64,000 nt of DNA from Planococcus halocryophilus (lineage in GTDB: Bacteria > Bacillota > Bacilli > Bacillales_A > Planococcaceae): positions 1,770,001-1,834,000 of the forward strand of contig NZ_CP016537.2 of assembly GCF_001687585.2 (NCBI RefSeq). Reading direction: 5' to 3'. Position 1 is the stretch's first letter, and each line of letters begins with the position of its first letter. The notes beneath the pieces are model-generated. The model made no database searches and was not told where the DNA came from. It saw only the letters and a program-made list of their open reading frames with translations. Shown here piece after piece: positions 43,492 through 50,702 of the stretch. The translations under genes and the position numbers were made by a program.

Positions 43492-44657
43492 TTTCTTCTA
43501 TGAAGTAATAAGGCAAAAATGAGCATCAATACAATAAAACTTAAAAATAAGAATAAAGTTATCTCGTGGTTCCCTTTTTGATCATAAATAATACCAATAA
43601 CTAATGGCATGAACGCCGAAATCATGTATCCACCCGACTGTGTCATAGCAGTCCAACTATTGGCTTCTTCTGCAGTAGTGGTTTCATCAAGAGGCATCAG
43701 CAAGGCAATTGGGAAAAGACCACCTAACGCGACGCCGATAAAAGCTGCAGCTACCCAGACCAAGTTGACAGTTCCAAACATTAATAAAAGCACACCAAGT
43801 GAACCAAAACTTAAAACAATCACAGTCCAAGCTAATCGATTCGGAAATTTATCAAAAAATAATGGAATGCTGATATTCCCTATAATTTGAACCGCCGTCA
43901 TTAAAGTGAGCACACCACCTGCAGCTAACACGGACATGCCTTTATCAATCGCGATGGGTGCAAGCCAAGTAAGCATAGAAAAAAACAAAGCTGATTGCGA
44001 ACCAAAAAACAGCAGCATATACCAAGCTCGTTTATTTTTCAATGGCGATACTCGTGTAATTTCAAGATCCGCTTTTTCAACTTTTTCTTCAGCTGGCTGT
44101 TCTACTCGTAGCCAGATGCTAATCGCGATTACTGACAATAAACTCCAACTGGCAATAGCTAGCGGCCAATCAGCAATGGTATAAAATATACCTGTCAAAC
44201 CTGCCGCCAAAGTTGCCCCAAGACCCATTCCAAAAGAATAAACACCAATTAATGCTGGCGTTCGTGTTGGAAAATTATGCTTTATAATCGCAGACAATAG
44301 TGGACTAATCACCGCAATGGCGACACCAATAAAAAATGCACTGACAAGCAAGATCGGATAATTTGGTAAAAATCCTCTTAATAAGGTAAACACTCCGATT
44401 ACACCTAATAGAAAAGCGATAGAACGTTTCATGCCAAATTTCCGACCAAAAACTATCGCTAATGGTGCAAAAATCCCCATACAAAAAACAGGAACCGCTG
44501 TCAGTAAGCTAACTTCACTATTACTTAAATTCAAATCAATTCGAATAGGCTCAAGCATCGGACCAATTGACGAAATTGCGGGTCGCAAATTTAACGCAAC
44601 AAACAAAATCGCGATTACCATTAACCCGAGTGCTGACTTTCTTTTCTTCTCAGACAC
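43488..44657 (-). CDS. MFS transporter, CynX/NimT type
   Basis: A 389-residue carrier with twelve hydrophobic segments. The N-terminal IAILFVALNLRPAISSIGPMLEPIR and FGRKFGMKRSI in the first loop are typical of the CynX/NimT branch, which includes the cyanate transporter CynX and the 2-nitroimidazole exporter NimT (YeaN). GTG start, 6 nt after GGAGGAG. No cyanase gene is nearby, so a substrate cannot be assigned. Convergent with the DUF2651-like gene. Confidence 0.87.
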   Translation of the reverse strand: MSEKKRKSALGLMVIAILFVALNLRPAISSIGPMLEPIRIDLNLSNSEVSLLTAVPVFCMGIFAPLAIVFGRKFGMKRSIAFLLGVIGVFTLLRGFLPNYPILLVSAFFIGVAIAVISPLLSAIIKHNFPTRTPALIGVYSFGMGLGATLAAGLTGIFYTIADWPLAIASWSLLSVIAISIWLRVEQPAEEKVEKADLEITRVSPLKNKRAWYMLLFFGSQSALFFSMLTWLAPIAIDKGMSVLAAGGVLTLMTAVQIIGNISIPLFFDKFPNRLAWTVIVLSFGSLGVLLLMFGTVNLVWVAAAFIGVALGGLFPIALLMPLDETTTAEEANSWTAMTQSGGYMISAFMPLVIGIIYDQKGNHEITLFLFLSFIVLMLIFALLLHRRN

Positions 44658-44824
44658 ATTTTCTCCTCCATTAAATAAAGCTTTAACGCTTTATGATAAG
44701 CTTCTTTCTACAGCGAACTTTCCTTATCAACTTTATTTAGATTATGCTCAAAATGACGATAACCCCAAACTTGTGTTCTCTATATTACATCATATAAAAT
44801 AGACAAGTGAAAGGCGGTTTGTCA

Positions 44825-45058
44825 ATGAAACTCGTAAATTGGAGTTATGCGAAACGCTATAATATAAAAGCGATTTTCGATGATTTTCCACATGTCGTCG
44901 TATTGTTCCGTCAAATTGGCGGCTATTACTTTATCTATTCAATGAAAGGCCTCACGCTAGAACACATTCCTGGCAGGCGAGAATATGTGCAAATGGAATA
45001 CTTATTAAACAAAGAACTTGGTTCGCTAGGAGCCTATTTAGAGCGTAAATCGAGATAA
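44825..45058 (+). CDS. Conserved-looking protein of unknown function (77 residues)
   Basis: A small soluble protein (LVNWSYAKRYNIKAIFDDFP, then FRQIGGYYFIYSM and HIPGRREYVQMEYLL). ATG at 44825 is chosen, 8 nt after AAAGGCGG; an upstream in-frame GTG (44807) would include the ribosome site. It lies alone between the divergent MFS gene and the ABC-F gene. I do not recognise a family. Confidence 0.55.
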   Translation: MKLVNWSYAKRYNIKAIFDDFPHVVVLFRQIGGYYFIYSMKGLTLEHIPGRREYVQMEYLLNKELGSLGAYLERKSR

Positions 45059-45165
45059 AATAACCTTATATTCTCAGTTTATCCGAGACCACGGCTGAAT
45101 GCTATCGATTTCCGTGGAATTCGTGGTATAATAATCTTATTGTGAAATTTAGGAGGTACGTATAC

Positions 45166-46773
45166 ATGATAGCTGCAACTGATGTAAGTCTTCGCTTTGG
45201 TGACCGTAAACTTTTCGAAGATGTAAATATTCAATTTAACCCTGGTAACTGTTACGGATTAATTGGTGCCAATGGTGCCGGAAAATCGACTTTTGTTAAA
45301 ATCCTTTCTGGTGAACTTGAACCTCAATCTGGAAATGTTTATATGGGCTCTGGTGAACGACTTGCTGTTCTAAAGCAAAACCATTTTGAGTACGAAGAAC
45401 ATGTAGTTCTTGACACCGTTATTATGGGACACAAGAAATTATACGAAGTAATGTCTGAGAAAAATGCGATTTATATGAAAGAAGATTTCTCTGATGAAGA
45501 TGGCATGCGCGCTGCTGAACTTGAAGGCGAATTCGCTGAATTGAACGGTTGGGAAGCTGAATCTGAAGCAGCAATCTTGCTTCAAGGTCTTGGGATTTCT
45601 GAAGATCTTCATGATAAGAAAATGGTCGAATTATCTGGTTCTGATAAAGTAAAAGTGCTTTTAGCACAAGCTTTGTTTGGTAAACCTGATGTTCTCTTAC
45701 TGGATGAGCCTACTAACCATTTGGACTTGAAAGCAATCCAATGGCTAGAAGAATTTTTGATGAACTTTGCGAATACTGTTGTTGTCGTTTCCCATGACCG
45801 TCACTTCCTTAACAAAGTATGTACGCATATTGCCGATCTTGACTTTGGGAAAATTCAACTATATGTCGGTAACTATGACTTTTGGTATGAATCAAGCCAA
45901 TTAGCAACACGTTTAGCATCTGATCAAAACTCGAAAAAAGAAGAAAAGATCAAAGAACTTCAAGCTTTTATCGCTCGTTTCTCCGCCAACGCTTCAAAAT
46001 CGAAGCAAGCGACGTCACGTAAGAAAATGCTTGATAAAATTGAGTTGGATGACATTCGTCCCTCTTCTCGTAAATATCCATTCGTTAACTTTACTGTTGG
46101 CCGTGAAATCGGGAACGATGTGTTAACAATTAAAGACCTTAGCCAAACGGTAGACGGCAACAAATTGTTAAACAATATCAGCTTTAACATGAGCAAAGAA
46201 GACAAAATTGTCTTAATCGGCGATCCGCTTGCGAAATCGGCACTGCTTCGTATTTTAGCTGAAGAAGACCAACCAGAATCTGGTGAATGCCGTTGGGGCG
46301 TAACCACTTCCCGCGCTTACTTACCAATCGATAACACAAGCTATTTTGGAGGTAGTGAAACCTCATTGGTAGAATGGCTACGCCAGTATTCTCCAGAAGA
46401 TGAAAGTGAAACTTTCCTACGCGGATTCCTTGGTAGAATGTTATTCTCAGGAGAAGAAGTTAAAAAGAAACCTTCTGTTTTATCAGGTGGCGAAAAAGTG
46501 CGTTGCATGCTTTCAAAAATGATGCTATCACACTCGAATGTTCTATTATTAGACGAGCCAACTAACCACTTGGACCTTGAGTCTATCCAAGCATTAAATA
46601 ACGGGATGATTGCCTTTAAAGGCGCAATGGTCTTCACTTCTCATGACCATCAGTTTATTCAAACCGTTGCAAACCGCGTGATAGAAATCCGTGAAGACGG
46701 ATCAATTCTTGATAAGCAATTAACTTATGATGAGTTCTTGGAGTGGAAAGAAACGCAAGGAATCACAAACTAA
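45166..46773 (+). CDS. ABC-F family ATPase (YkpA/YbiT-like)
   Basis: A 535-residue soluble protein with two ABC domains and no membrane part. Domain 1 has GANGAGKSTFVKIL, a variant signature ELSGSDKVKVLLAQALF and LLLDEPTNHLD. A charged linker (KEEKIKELQAFIARFSANASKSKQA, about 245-270) follows. Domain 2 has a weak Walker A (LIGDPLAKSALL), LSGGEKVRCMLSK and LLLDEPTNHLD. ABC-F proteins bind the ribosomal E site and influence translation or confer resistance. The degenerate second Walker A (no GKS/T) is notable. ATG follows TAGGAGGTACGTATAC. Confidence 0.9.
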   Translation: MIAATDVSLRFGDRKLFEDVNIQFNPGNCYGLIGANGAGKSTFVKILSGELEPQSGNVYMGSGERLAVLKQNHFEYEEHVVLDTVIMGHKKLYEVMSEKNAIYMKEDFSDEDGMRAAELEGEFAELNGWEAESEAAILLQGLGISEDLHDKKMVELSGSDKVKVLLAQALFGKPDVLLLDEPTNHLDLKAIQWLEEFLMNFANTVVVVSHDRHFLNKVCTHIADLDFGKIQLYVGNYDFWYESSQLATRLASDQNSKKEEKIKELQAFIARFSANASKSKQATSRKKMLDKIELDDIRPSSRKYPFVNFTVGREIGNDVLTIKDLSQTVDGNKLLNNISFNMSKEDKIVLIGDPLAKSALLRILAEEDQPESGECRWGVTTSRAYLPIDNTSYFGGSETSLVEWLRQYSPEDESETFLRGFLGRMLFSGEEVKKKPSVLSGGEKVRCMLSKMMLSHSNVLLLDEPTNHLDLESIQALNNGMIAFKGAMVFTSHDHQFIQTVANRVIEIREDGSILDKQLTYDEFLEWKETQGITN

Positions 46774-46777
46774 TACG

Positions 46778-46818
46778 AGCAGCAGCCCTACTCAACTGAG
46801 TAGGGCTGCTTTTTCCTT
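46778..46818 (+). terminator. Terminator after the ABC-F gene
   Basis: Stem AGCAGCCCTACTCA / TGAGTAGGGCTGCT, then five T residues. Confidence 0.9.
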
Positions 46819-46847
46819 TTTAAGAAAACAAATATTTTTTTCCTTCT

Positions 46848-47324
46848 TTATTTTGTAAAACGTTTTACTAAACGACCTGCTGGTAACTTAGAAACGTATT
46901 TGTTTCCTGAGTTGGATACTTTCTTAACAAGTGACAATAAATTTTCATCACCTGTCCAATGTTCTGTTATAACTTCCGTCGGGAATTTATTTAGTACCGT
47001 GTTAATCACAAATACGGCTACAACGACATCATCGAGAAATCCACCAGGGCCTACTAAGATCTCTGGTAAAAAATCGATAGGTGCAATGAAATACATAATC
47101 CCTGCTCCGACAGCTGCTTTGCTTTTAGCATCAATTCGGTTATCTAGCATCAACCTTGTTAACAAATGGAACAAATCCGGTGCGAACATTACATAACCAC
47201 TAACAGATCCGACCACACCTGGCTTGTTATCTACCCATTTCTGTACTTTTTTGCGCAATTTTTGGTAGAAGTCTTGTTGCTTTTCTTCACTAGGCATTGG
47301 TTTTTTTAAGTATTCATTCGTCAT
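46848..47324 (-). CDS. YkvA-family (DUF1232) membrane protein
   Basis: A 158-residue protein with the DUF1232 core at about 65-115: LDNRIDAKSKAAVGAGIMYFIAPIDFLPEILVGPGGFLDDVVVAVFVINTVL, one or two membrane-associated helices. YkvA-type proteins are common in Bacillales and have no settled function. The C-terminal tail is basic (KYVSKLPAGRLVKRFTK). AAAGGGGATAAAAAA precedes the ATG. No terminator is obvious downstream. Confidence 0.85.
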   Translation of the reverse strand: MTNEYLKKPMPSEEKQQDFYQKLRKKVQKWVDNKPGVVGSVSGYVMFAPDLFHLLTRLMLDNRIDAKSKAAVGAGIMYFIAPIDFLPEILVGPGGFLDDVVVAVFVINTVLNKFPTEVITEHWTGDENLLSLVKKVSNSGNKYVSKLPAGRLVKRFTK

Positions 47325-47370
47325 TTTTTTATCCCCTTTGCTCTTTCTATATAAGTTTTGAGCGCAACTA

Positions 47371-47577
47371 TTAAAAGACCAAAGTTACGTTCGTCGCAAC
47401 ACGTTCTTTATCGGCGACGCCTTCATATGTTGTGAATTTTACAGGCTGTCCTGGAATTAGTTTTCTAAACCCATCAACATTGATATTAATTTCCTCAAAG
47501 AAAAAGTCTTCTCCATTGTCACCAGTAATCATTCCTATACCTTTGTTTTCATCAAACGATTTCACTGTTCCTTCCAT
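47371..47577 (-). CDS. Divergent cold-shock-domain-like protein
   Basis: A 68-residue protein that keeps the overall cold-shock layout (MEGTVKSFDENKGIGMITGDNGEDFFFEE, then LIPGQPVKFTTYEG...ATNVTLV). It has lost the aromatic RNA-binding motifs: RNP1 KGFGFI is replaced by KGIGMI and RNP2 VFVHF by FFFEE. Nucleic-acid binding may thus be weak or different. GGGAGGTTTTAAGA precedes the ATG. It lies 158 bp downstream of a canonical csp gene on the same strand, separated from it by a terminator. Confidence 0.75.
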   Translation of the reverse strand: MEGTVKSFDENKGIGMITGDNGEDFFFEEININVDGFRKLIPGQPVKFTTYEGVADKERVATNVTLVF

Positions 47578-47696
47578 TCTTAAAACCTCCCAAATTCTCT
47601 TTATCCAGTCTTCTCATTATACCCAGTTGATAATGAATAAAAACCTTCTTTAAAAATGAGCAAAGCGGTGTAGTAGTTAAAAGTACTTCGTTATAC

Positions 47697-47728
47697 AAAA
47701 AAGAACCGCTTCTAAAGAAGCGGTTCTT
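47697..47728 (-). terminator. Terminator of the cold-shock gene
   Basis: Stem AAGAACCGCTTC / GAAGCGGTTCTT with loop TAAA and six T residues on the minus strand. Confidence 0.92.
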
Positions 47729-47735
47729 GAGGTTA

Positions 47736-47936
47736 TTAGACTTTAGTTACGTTTGTAGCTTGAGGTCCGCGGTTGCCTTCTTCTACTTCAAATTCAACGC
47801 GTTGACCTTCGTCAAGTGTTTTAAAGCCTTCGCCTTGGATTGCTGAGAAGTGTACGAATACATCGTCTCCGCCTTCAACTTCGATAAAACCAAAGCCTTT
47901 TTCTGAGTTAAACCATTTCACTGTTCCTTCTTGCAT
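47736..47936 (-). CDS. Cold-shock protein, Csp family
   Basis: A canonical 66-residue cold-shock protein: [20 protein letters not shown] (RNP1 KGFGFI), [10 protein letters not shown] (RNP2) and [13 protein letters not shown]. These small OB-fold proteins melt RNA structure and can act as transcription antiterminators. ACAGGAGGTAATTTAC precedes the ATG. The gene has a leader of about 145 nt from a near-consensus promoter (48088-48115), and that leader contains a strong terminator-like hairpin, which hints at autoregulation through antitermination. Confidence 0.95.
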   Translation of the reverse strand: MQEGTVKWFNSEKGFGFIEVEGGDDVFVHFSAIQGEGFKTLDEGQRVEFEVEEGNRGPQATNVTKV

Positions 47937-47988
47937 GTAAATTACCTCCTGTGGTAAGAAAATTTTTCAATATGGAATCTTTTGCAAT

Positions 47989-48051
47989 AAAAAAATTCAC
48001 ATATTCCCTAAAGTACCATCACGTGCTGATCACTTTTGGGAATATGTGAAT
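47989..48051 (-). promoter_or_regulatory. Terminator-like hairpin inside the csp leader
   Basis: A perfect 14-bp stem pairs ATTCACATATTCCC (47995-48008) with GGGAATATGTGAAT (48038-48051). The loop can pair further (AAAGT/ACTTT and ATCA/TGAT). On the minus strand it is followed by about seven T residues. It lies between a strong promoter and the csp ribosome site, so it can act as an attenuator; it could also end transcripts from the DUF1033 gene. Confidence 0.7.
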
Positions 48052-48087
48052 AGCTGTTATTGGTTAAGATTTCATATTGTTTCATAT

Positions 48088-48115
48088 ATTATATCAAATT
48101 GACTACAAAAGTCAA
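48088..48115 (-). promoter_or_regulatory. Near-consensus sigma-A promoter for the csp gene
   Basis: On the minus strand TTGACT (48115-48110) and TATAAT (48093-48088) are separated by 16 bp. Start of transcription is expected near 48081. Confidence 0.7.
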
Positions 48116-48121
48116 ACAAAT

Positions 48122-48418
48122 CTAAAAACTCGTATTTGGTTGTCCATTCACTAGCCAGATTAGCCCATGAAATATTTGCAAGTATTCTTCGCAATTTTCA
48201 CAGTATTCCGTTTCTTCTTCATTCCAATAACAAGAAAACGCAGCATTCTTTTGTTGTTGATTGGAAAAACGGCGACTAAAGTCATTTTTTACACTTTCTA
48301 AATAAGACTGAGCGTTTTCGGTTGAACTAAATTCATGTCGAGACATAATTTTATCTTCCCAACCCTCAAACATCCACCACGGTTCGTAATCCGTTCTCAT
48401 ATAGATAATTTCGTGCAT
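48122..48418 (-). CDS. DUF1033 family protein
   Basis: A 98-residue soluble protein that fits DUF1033, a small Bacillales family: IIYMRTDYEPWWMFEGWED at the N-terminus, a central SxxENAQSYLESV, and CYWNEEETEYCENCEEYLQIFHGLIWL at the end. The CENC pair and nearby Cys could bind a metal. Function unknown. The ribosome site GAGGCAG before the ATG is weak. It is divergent from xpaC-telA. Confidence 0.8.
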   Translation of the reverse strand: MHEIIYMRTDYEPWWMFEGWEDKIMSRHEFSSTENAQSYLESVKNDFSRRFSNQQQKNAAFSCYWNEEETEYCENCEEYLQIFHGLIWLVNGQPNTSF

Positions 48419-48517
48419 AGCTGGCTGCCTCTTTTCTTCCTAATTAGCATTGTGCCAAATCCTCTTGTACTTGTAAAGTGTTAAGCCTCATATTTTAAGC
48501 GGATTCCAAAGTTTGTA

Positions 48518-48546
48518 TTGACTTGTTGTTTCACGTAAAATATAGA
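48518..48546 (+). promoter_or_regulatory. Sigma-A-type promoter for xpaC-telA
   Basis: TTGACT (48518-48523), 17-bp spacer, TATAGA (48541-48546). Confidence 0.6.
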
Positions 48547-48622
48547 AGAGCAACCGCATTGAAATGAAACTTTTCAGTGCTCAGGACGTATAGATAAAGT
48601 AGTAGTGAAGGAGGTCCTTTGC

Positions 48623-49330
48623 ATGAAGCCCCTAAAGCCGATAGAAAATTTTATCAAAAGGCAAACCGTCAGCTTACCCATTATGGCGGTAATGTTTCCT
48701 GTACTTTATTTAGGTGCTGAAATTGGTTTAATTGCTTCTGGCGCTGTAGCTGCTGGTACGTACATAGCTAGCAACAGTACTCTGAAACAAGTTCAACTTT
48801 CTTCAGACTCTAAAAATTTTGGCATGACCCGCAGTGAATACAAAAATGTACGCATGCAAATAAAAGAAGGCAAAGAAAAAATTAAACAGCTTCAAGGAAA
48901 TTATTATAAAGTCCGCTCCATTTCTTCTTTTAAACAATTAATGGACATGACAAAAATCGCAAATAAAATCATTATGGTGGTCCAACAAAATCCGAGAAAA
49001 TTCTATTTAGCTGAACCGTTCTTTTATTCTCATTTGGATTCAGCGATTGAGTTAACCGAAAAGTACACATTATTAGTTGGGCAACCAGTTAAAGATACAG
49101 AAATGCGTATTACACTGCAAGATACTCGAGAAATGCTGTTATCCCTTAACAAAGTGATGGAGCAAGATTTAAAGCGTGTATTGTCCAGTGATATTGAACG
49201 ATTGCGCATGGAATTAGATTACGCACAATTGGCAGTAAATCAACACAATGACCAGAAATTACTCGTTCAACCAGAACCTGAACACGAGGGAGACGTGGAA
49301 GATGACAGAGAAACCATCAAATCGAAGTGA
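48623..49330 (+). CDS. xpaC: XpaC-family protein (halogenated indolyl-phosphate hydrolysis protein)
   Basis: About 235 residues. Two N-terminal hydrophobic segments (PIMAVMFPVLYLGAEIGLIASGAVAAGTYI, about 20-50) anchor a long helical domain with TRSEYKNVRMQIKEGKEKIKQLQ and SFKQLMDMTKIANKI. It fits the 5-bromo-4-chloroindolyl phosphate hydrolysis family (XpaC), named for a B. subtilis phenotype; its biochemical role is unproven. The ATG at 48623 follows AAGGAGGTCCTTTGC. It overlaps telA by 29 bp, which is the usual pairing in Bacillales. Confidence 0.88.
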   Translation: MKPLKPIENFIKRQTVSLPIMAVMFPVLYLGAEIGLIASGAVAAGTYIASNSTLKQVQLSSDSKNFGMTRSEYKNVRMQIKEGKEKIKQLQGNYYKVRSISSFKQLMDMTKIANKIIMVVQQNPRKFYLAEPFFYSHLDSAIELTEKYTLLVGQPVKDTEMRITLQDTREMLLSLNKVMEQDLKRVLSSDIERLRMELDYAQLAVNQHNDQKLLVQPEPEHEGDVEDDRETIKSK

Positions 49331-50483
49331 ATTAGATGATTTATTGGAGTCTCCATTTGGCATGCAGATGGAAAAACAACAACAGTCAGTAGCTGAACAA
49401 AAAGATGAACGACCTGTTTCGTTAATGGACCGCTTAACGAAAGAAGAACAAGCAAAAGCACGGGAGCTTGCCAAACAAATTCCCGTAGGCAATAACGAAG
49501 CTATTCTTACTTACGGTGCAAACGCTCAAAACCAATTGAGCCAGTTTTCACATAAAATGCTCGATCATGTTCAGCGAAAAGATATTGGCCCTGTTGGTGA
49601 TGTACTCCATGACTTGATGAAAAAGCTAGAAGAATTGAATCCTGAAGAGTTGACACAAGGTAAACGTGCCGGGATTCGCAAACTATTTTCAAAAGCTAAG
49701 TACTCGGTTCAAGAAATGATGACAAAATACCAAAAACTCAGCAGCCAAGTAGATCGTATTAGCATTCAACTTGATCACTCTAAACGCGGATTGCTGGACG
49801 ATATTCAAATGCTCGAGCAACTTTACGACCAAAACAAAACGTATTTCCAAGCATTAAATGTTTACATCGCGGCTGCTGAACTAAAGCGCGATGAAATTAT
49901 GAGTGAAACGATTCCTGCTCTTCGCAAAAAAGCAGAAACTTCACAAGATCAAATGGTTTATCAAGAAGTGAATGACATGGTGCAATATGTTGATCGATTA
50001 GAAAAGCGATTGTACGATTTGCAATTATCACGTCAAATTACGATTCAAAGCGCACCGCAAATTCGGATGATCCAACAAACCAATCAAACCTTAGCAGAAA
50101 AAATTCAGTCGTCTATTATGACATCCATTCCGTTATGGAAAAATCAAATAGCGATTGCGTTAACGTTGAATAAGCAACTAAAAGCTGTAGAAGCACAAAA
50201 GCAAGTTACCGCAACAACCAATGACTTGCTTCTGAAAAACTCAGAAATGCTAAAAATGAATTCAATTGAAACAGCACGTGAAAACGAACGCGGCATTGTT
50301 GAAATTGATACATTGAAGAAAACACAAGAAAACTTATTAGAAACGATTGAAGAAACTTTACAAATTCAAGCAGAAGGTCGTAGAAATCGTAAAGCGGCTG
50401 AACTTGAAATCGGTCGTATGGAAGAAGATTTAAAACAGCGTTTGCTGGCAATCCATGATGGCCATGAAAAGAATAATAACTAA
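49302..50483 (+). CDS. TelA-family toxic anion resistance protein
   Basis: A 393-residue, mostly helical cytoplasmic protein of the TelA/YceH/YaaN family, linked by genetics to tellurite and other toxic-anion resistance. Visible landmarks: LDDLLESPFGMQMEKQQ, the central VQEMMTKYQKLSSQVDRISIQLDHSKRGLLDDIQMLEQLYDQNK coiled region, SAPQIRMIQQTNQTLAEKIQSSIMTSIPLWKNQIAIAL, and KMNSIETARENERGIVEIDTLKKTQENLLETIEETL at the end. ATG at 49302 lies 9 nt after AGGGAG, inside the end of xpaC, so the two are translationally coupled. Confidence 0.9.
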   Translation: MTEKPSNRSELDDLLESPFGMQMEKQQQSVAEQKDERPVSLMDRLTKEEQAKARELAKQIPVGNNEAILTYGANAQNQLSQFSHKMLDHVQRKDIGPVGDVLHDLMKKLEELNPEELTQGKRAGIRKLFSKAKYSVQEMMTKYQKLSSQVDRISIQLDHSKRGLLDDIQMLEQLYDQNKTYFQALNVYIAAAELKRDEIMSETIPALRKKAETSQDQMVYQEVNDMVQYVDRLEKRLYDLQLSRQITIQSAPQIRMIQQTNQTLAEKIQSSIMTSIPLWKNQIAIALTLNKQLKAVEAQKQVTATTNDLLLKNSEMLKMNSIETARENERGIVEIDTLKKTQENLLETIEETLQIQAEGRRNRKAAELEIGRMEEDLKQRLLAIHDGHEKNNN

Positions 50484-50524
50484 AATAACCCTCCGGAAGC
50501 TCTTTGCTTCCGGAGGGTTATTTT
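50483..50524 (+). terminator. Terminator after telA
   Basis: Stem ATAACCCTCCGGAAG / CTTCCGGAGGGTTAT with a 7-nt loop, then TTTT. It starts at the telA stop codon. Confidence 0.92.
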
Positions 50525-50540
50525 CCGATTTGGTTGATTG

Positions 50541-50645
50541 GATAGTATTTTAGTCGATTCGGACAGTATTGGACTCAATTCCGACAGTATTCCGGCTAAA
50601 TCAGACAGTATTCGCGCCAATCCGGATAGCATATCCAATTAAATG
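50541..50645. repeat. Degenerate 21-bp tandem repeat, five units
   Basis: The core GAyAGTATT (y = C or T; last copy GATAGCATA) occurs at 50541, 50562, 50583, 50604 and 50625, exactly 21 bp apart. The units remain open on both strands: forward they read as the heptad DSIxxxx (DSILVDS, DSIGLNS, DSIPAKS, DSIRANP, DSISN), in reverse as ILSxxxx. There is no start codon with a ribosome site. It lies between the convergent telA and vWA genes. Confidence 0.75.
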
Positions 50646-50668
50646 GGAAATGAATCCGCGTATAAACT

Positions 50669-50699
50669 AAAAAAGGGTACTCTGCACTGAGAGCACCTC
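50669..50699 (-). terminator. Terminator of the MoxR/vWA operon
   Basis: Stem GGTGCTCT / AGAGTACC (one G-U pair) followed by six T residues on the minus strand, directly after the vWA stop codon. Confidence 0.7.
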
Positions 50700-50702
50700 T
50701 CC

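Noticed and set aside
46184..46637. Minus-strand open frames inside the ABC-F gene
   Set aside because: They lack ribosome sites and known domains and mirror the codon pattern of a well-supported gene.
50541..50645. Regular repeat that could be taken for a CRISPR array
   Set aside because: The units are only 21 bp and directly tandem, with no unique spacers, and no cas genes are present.
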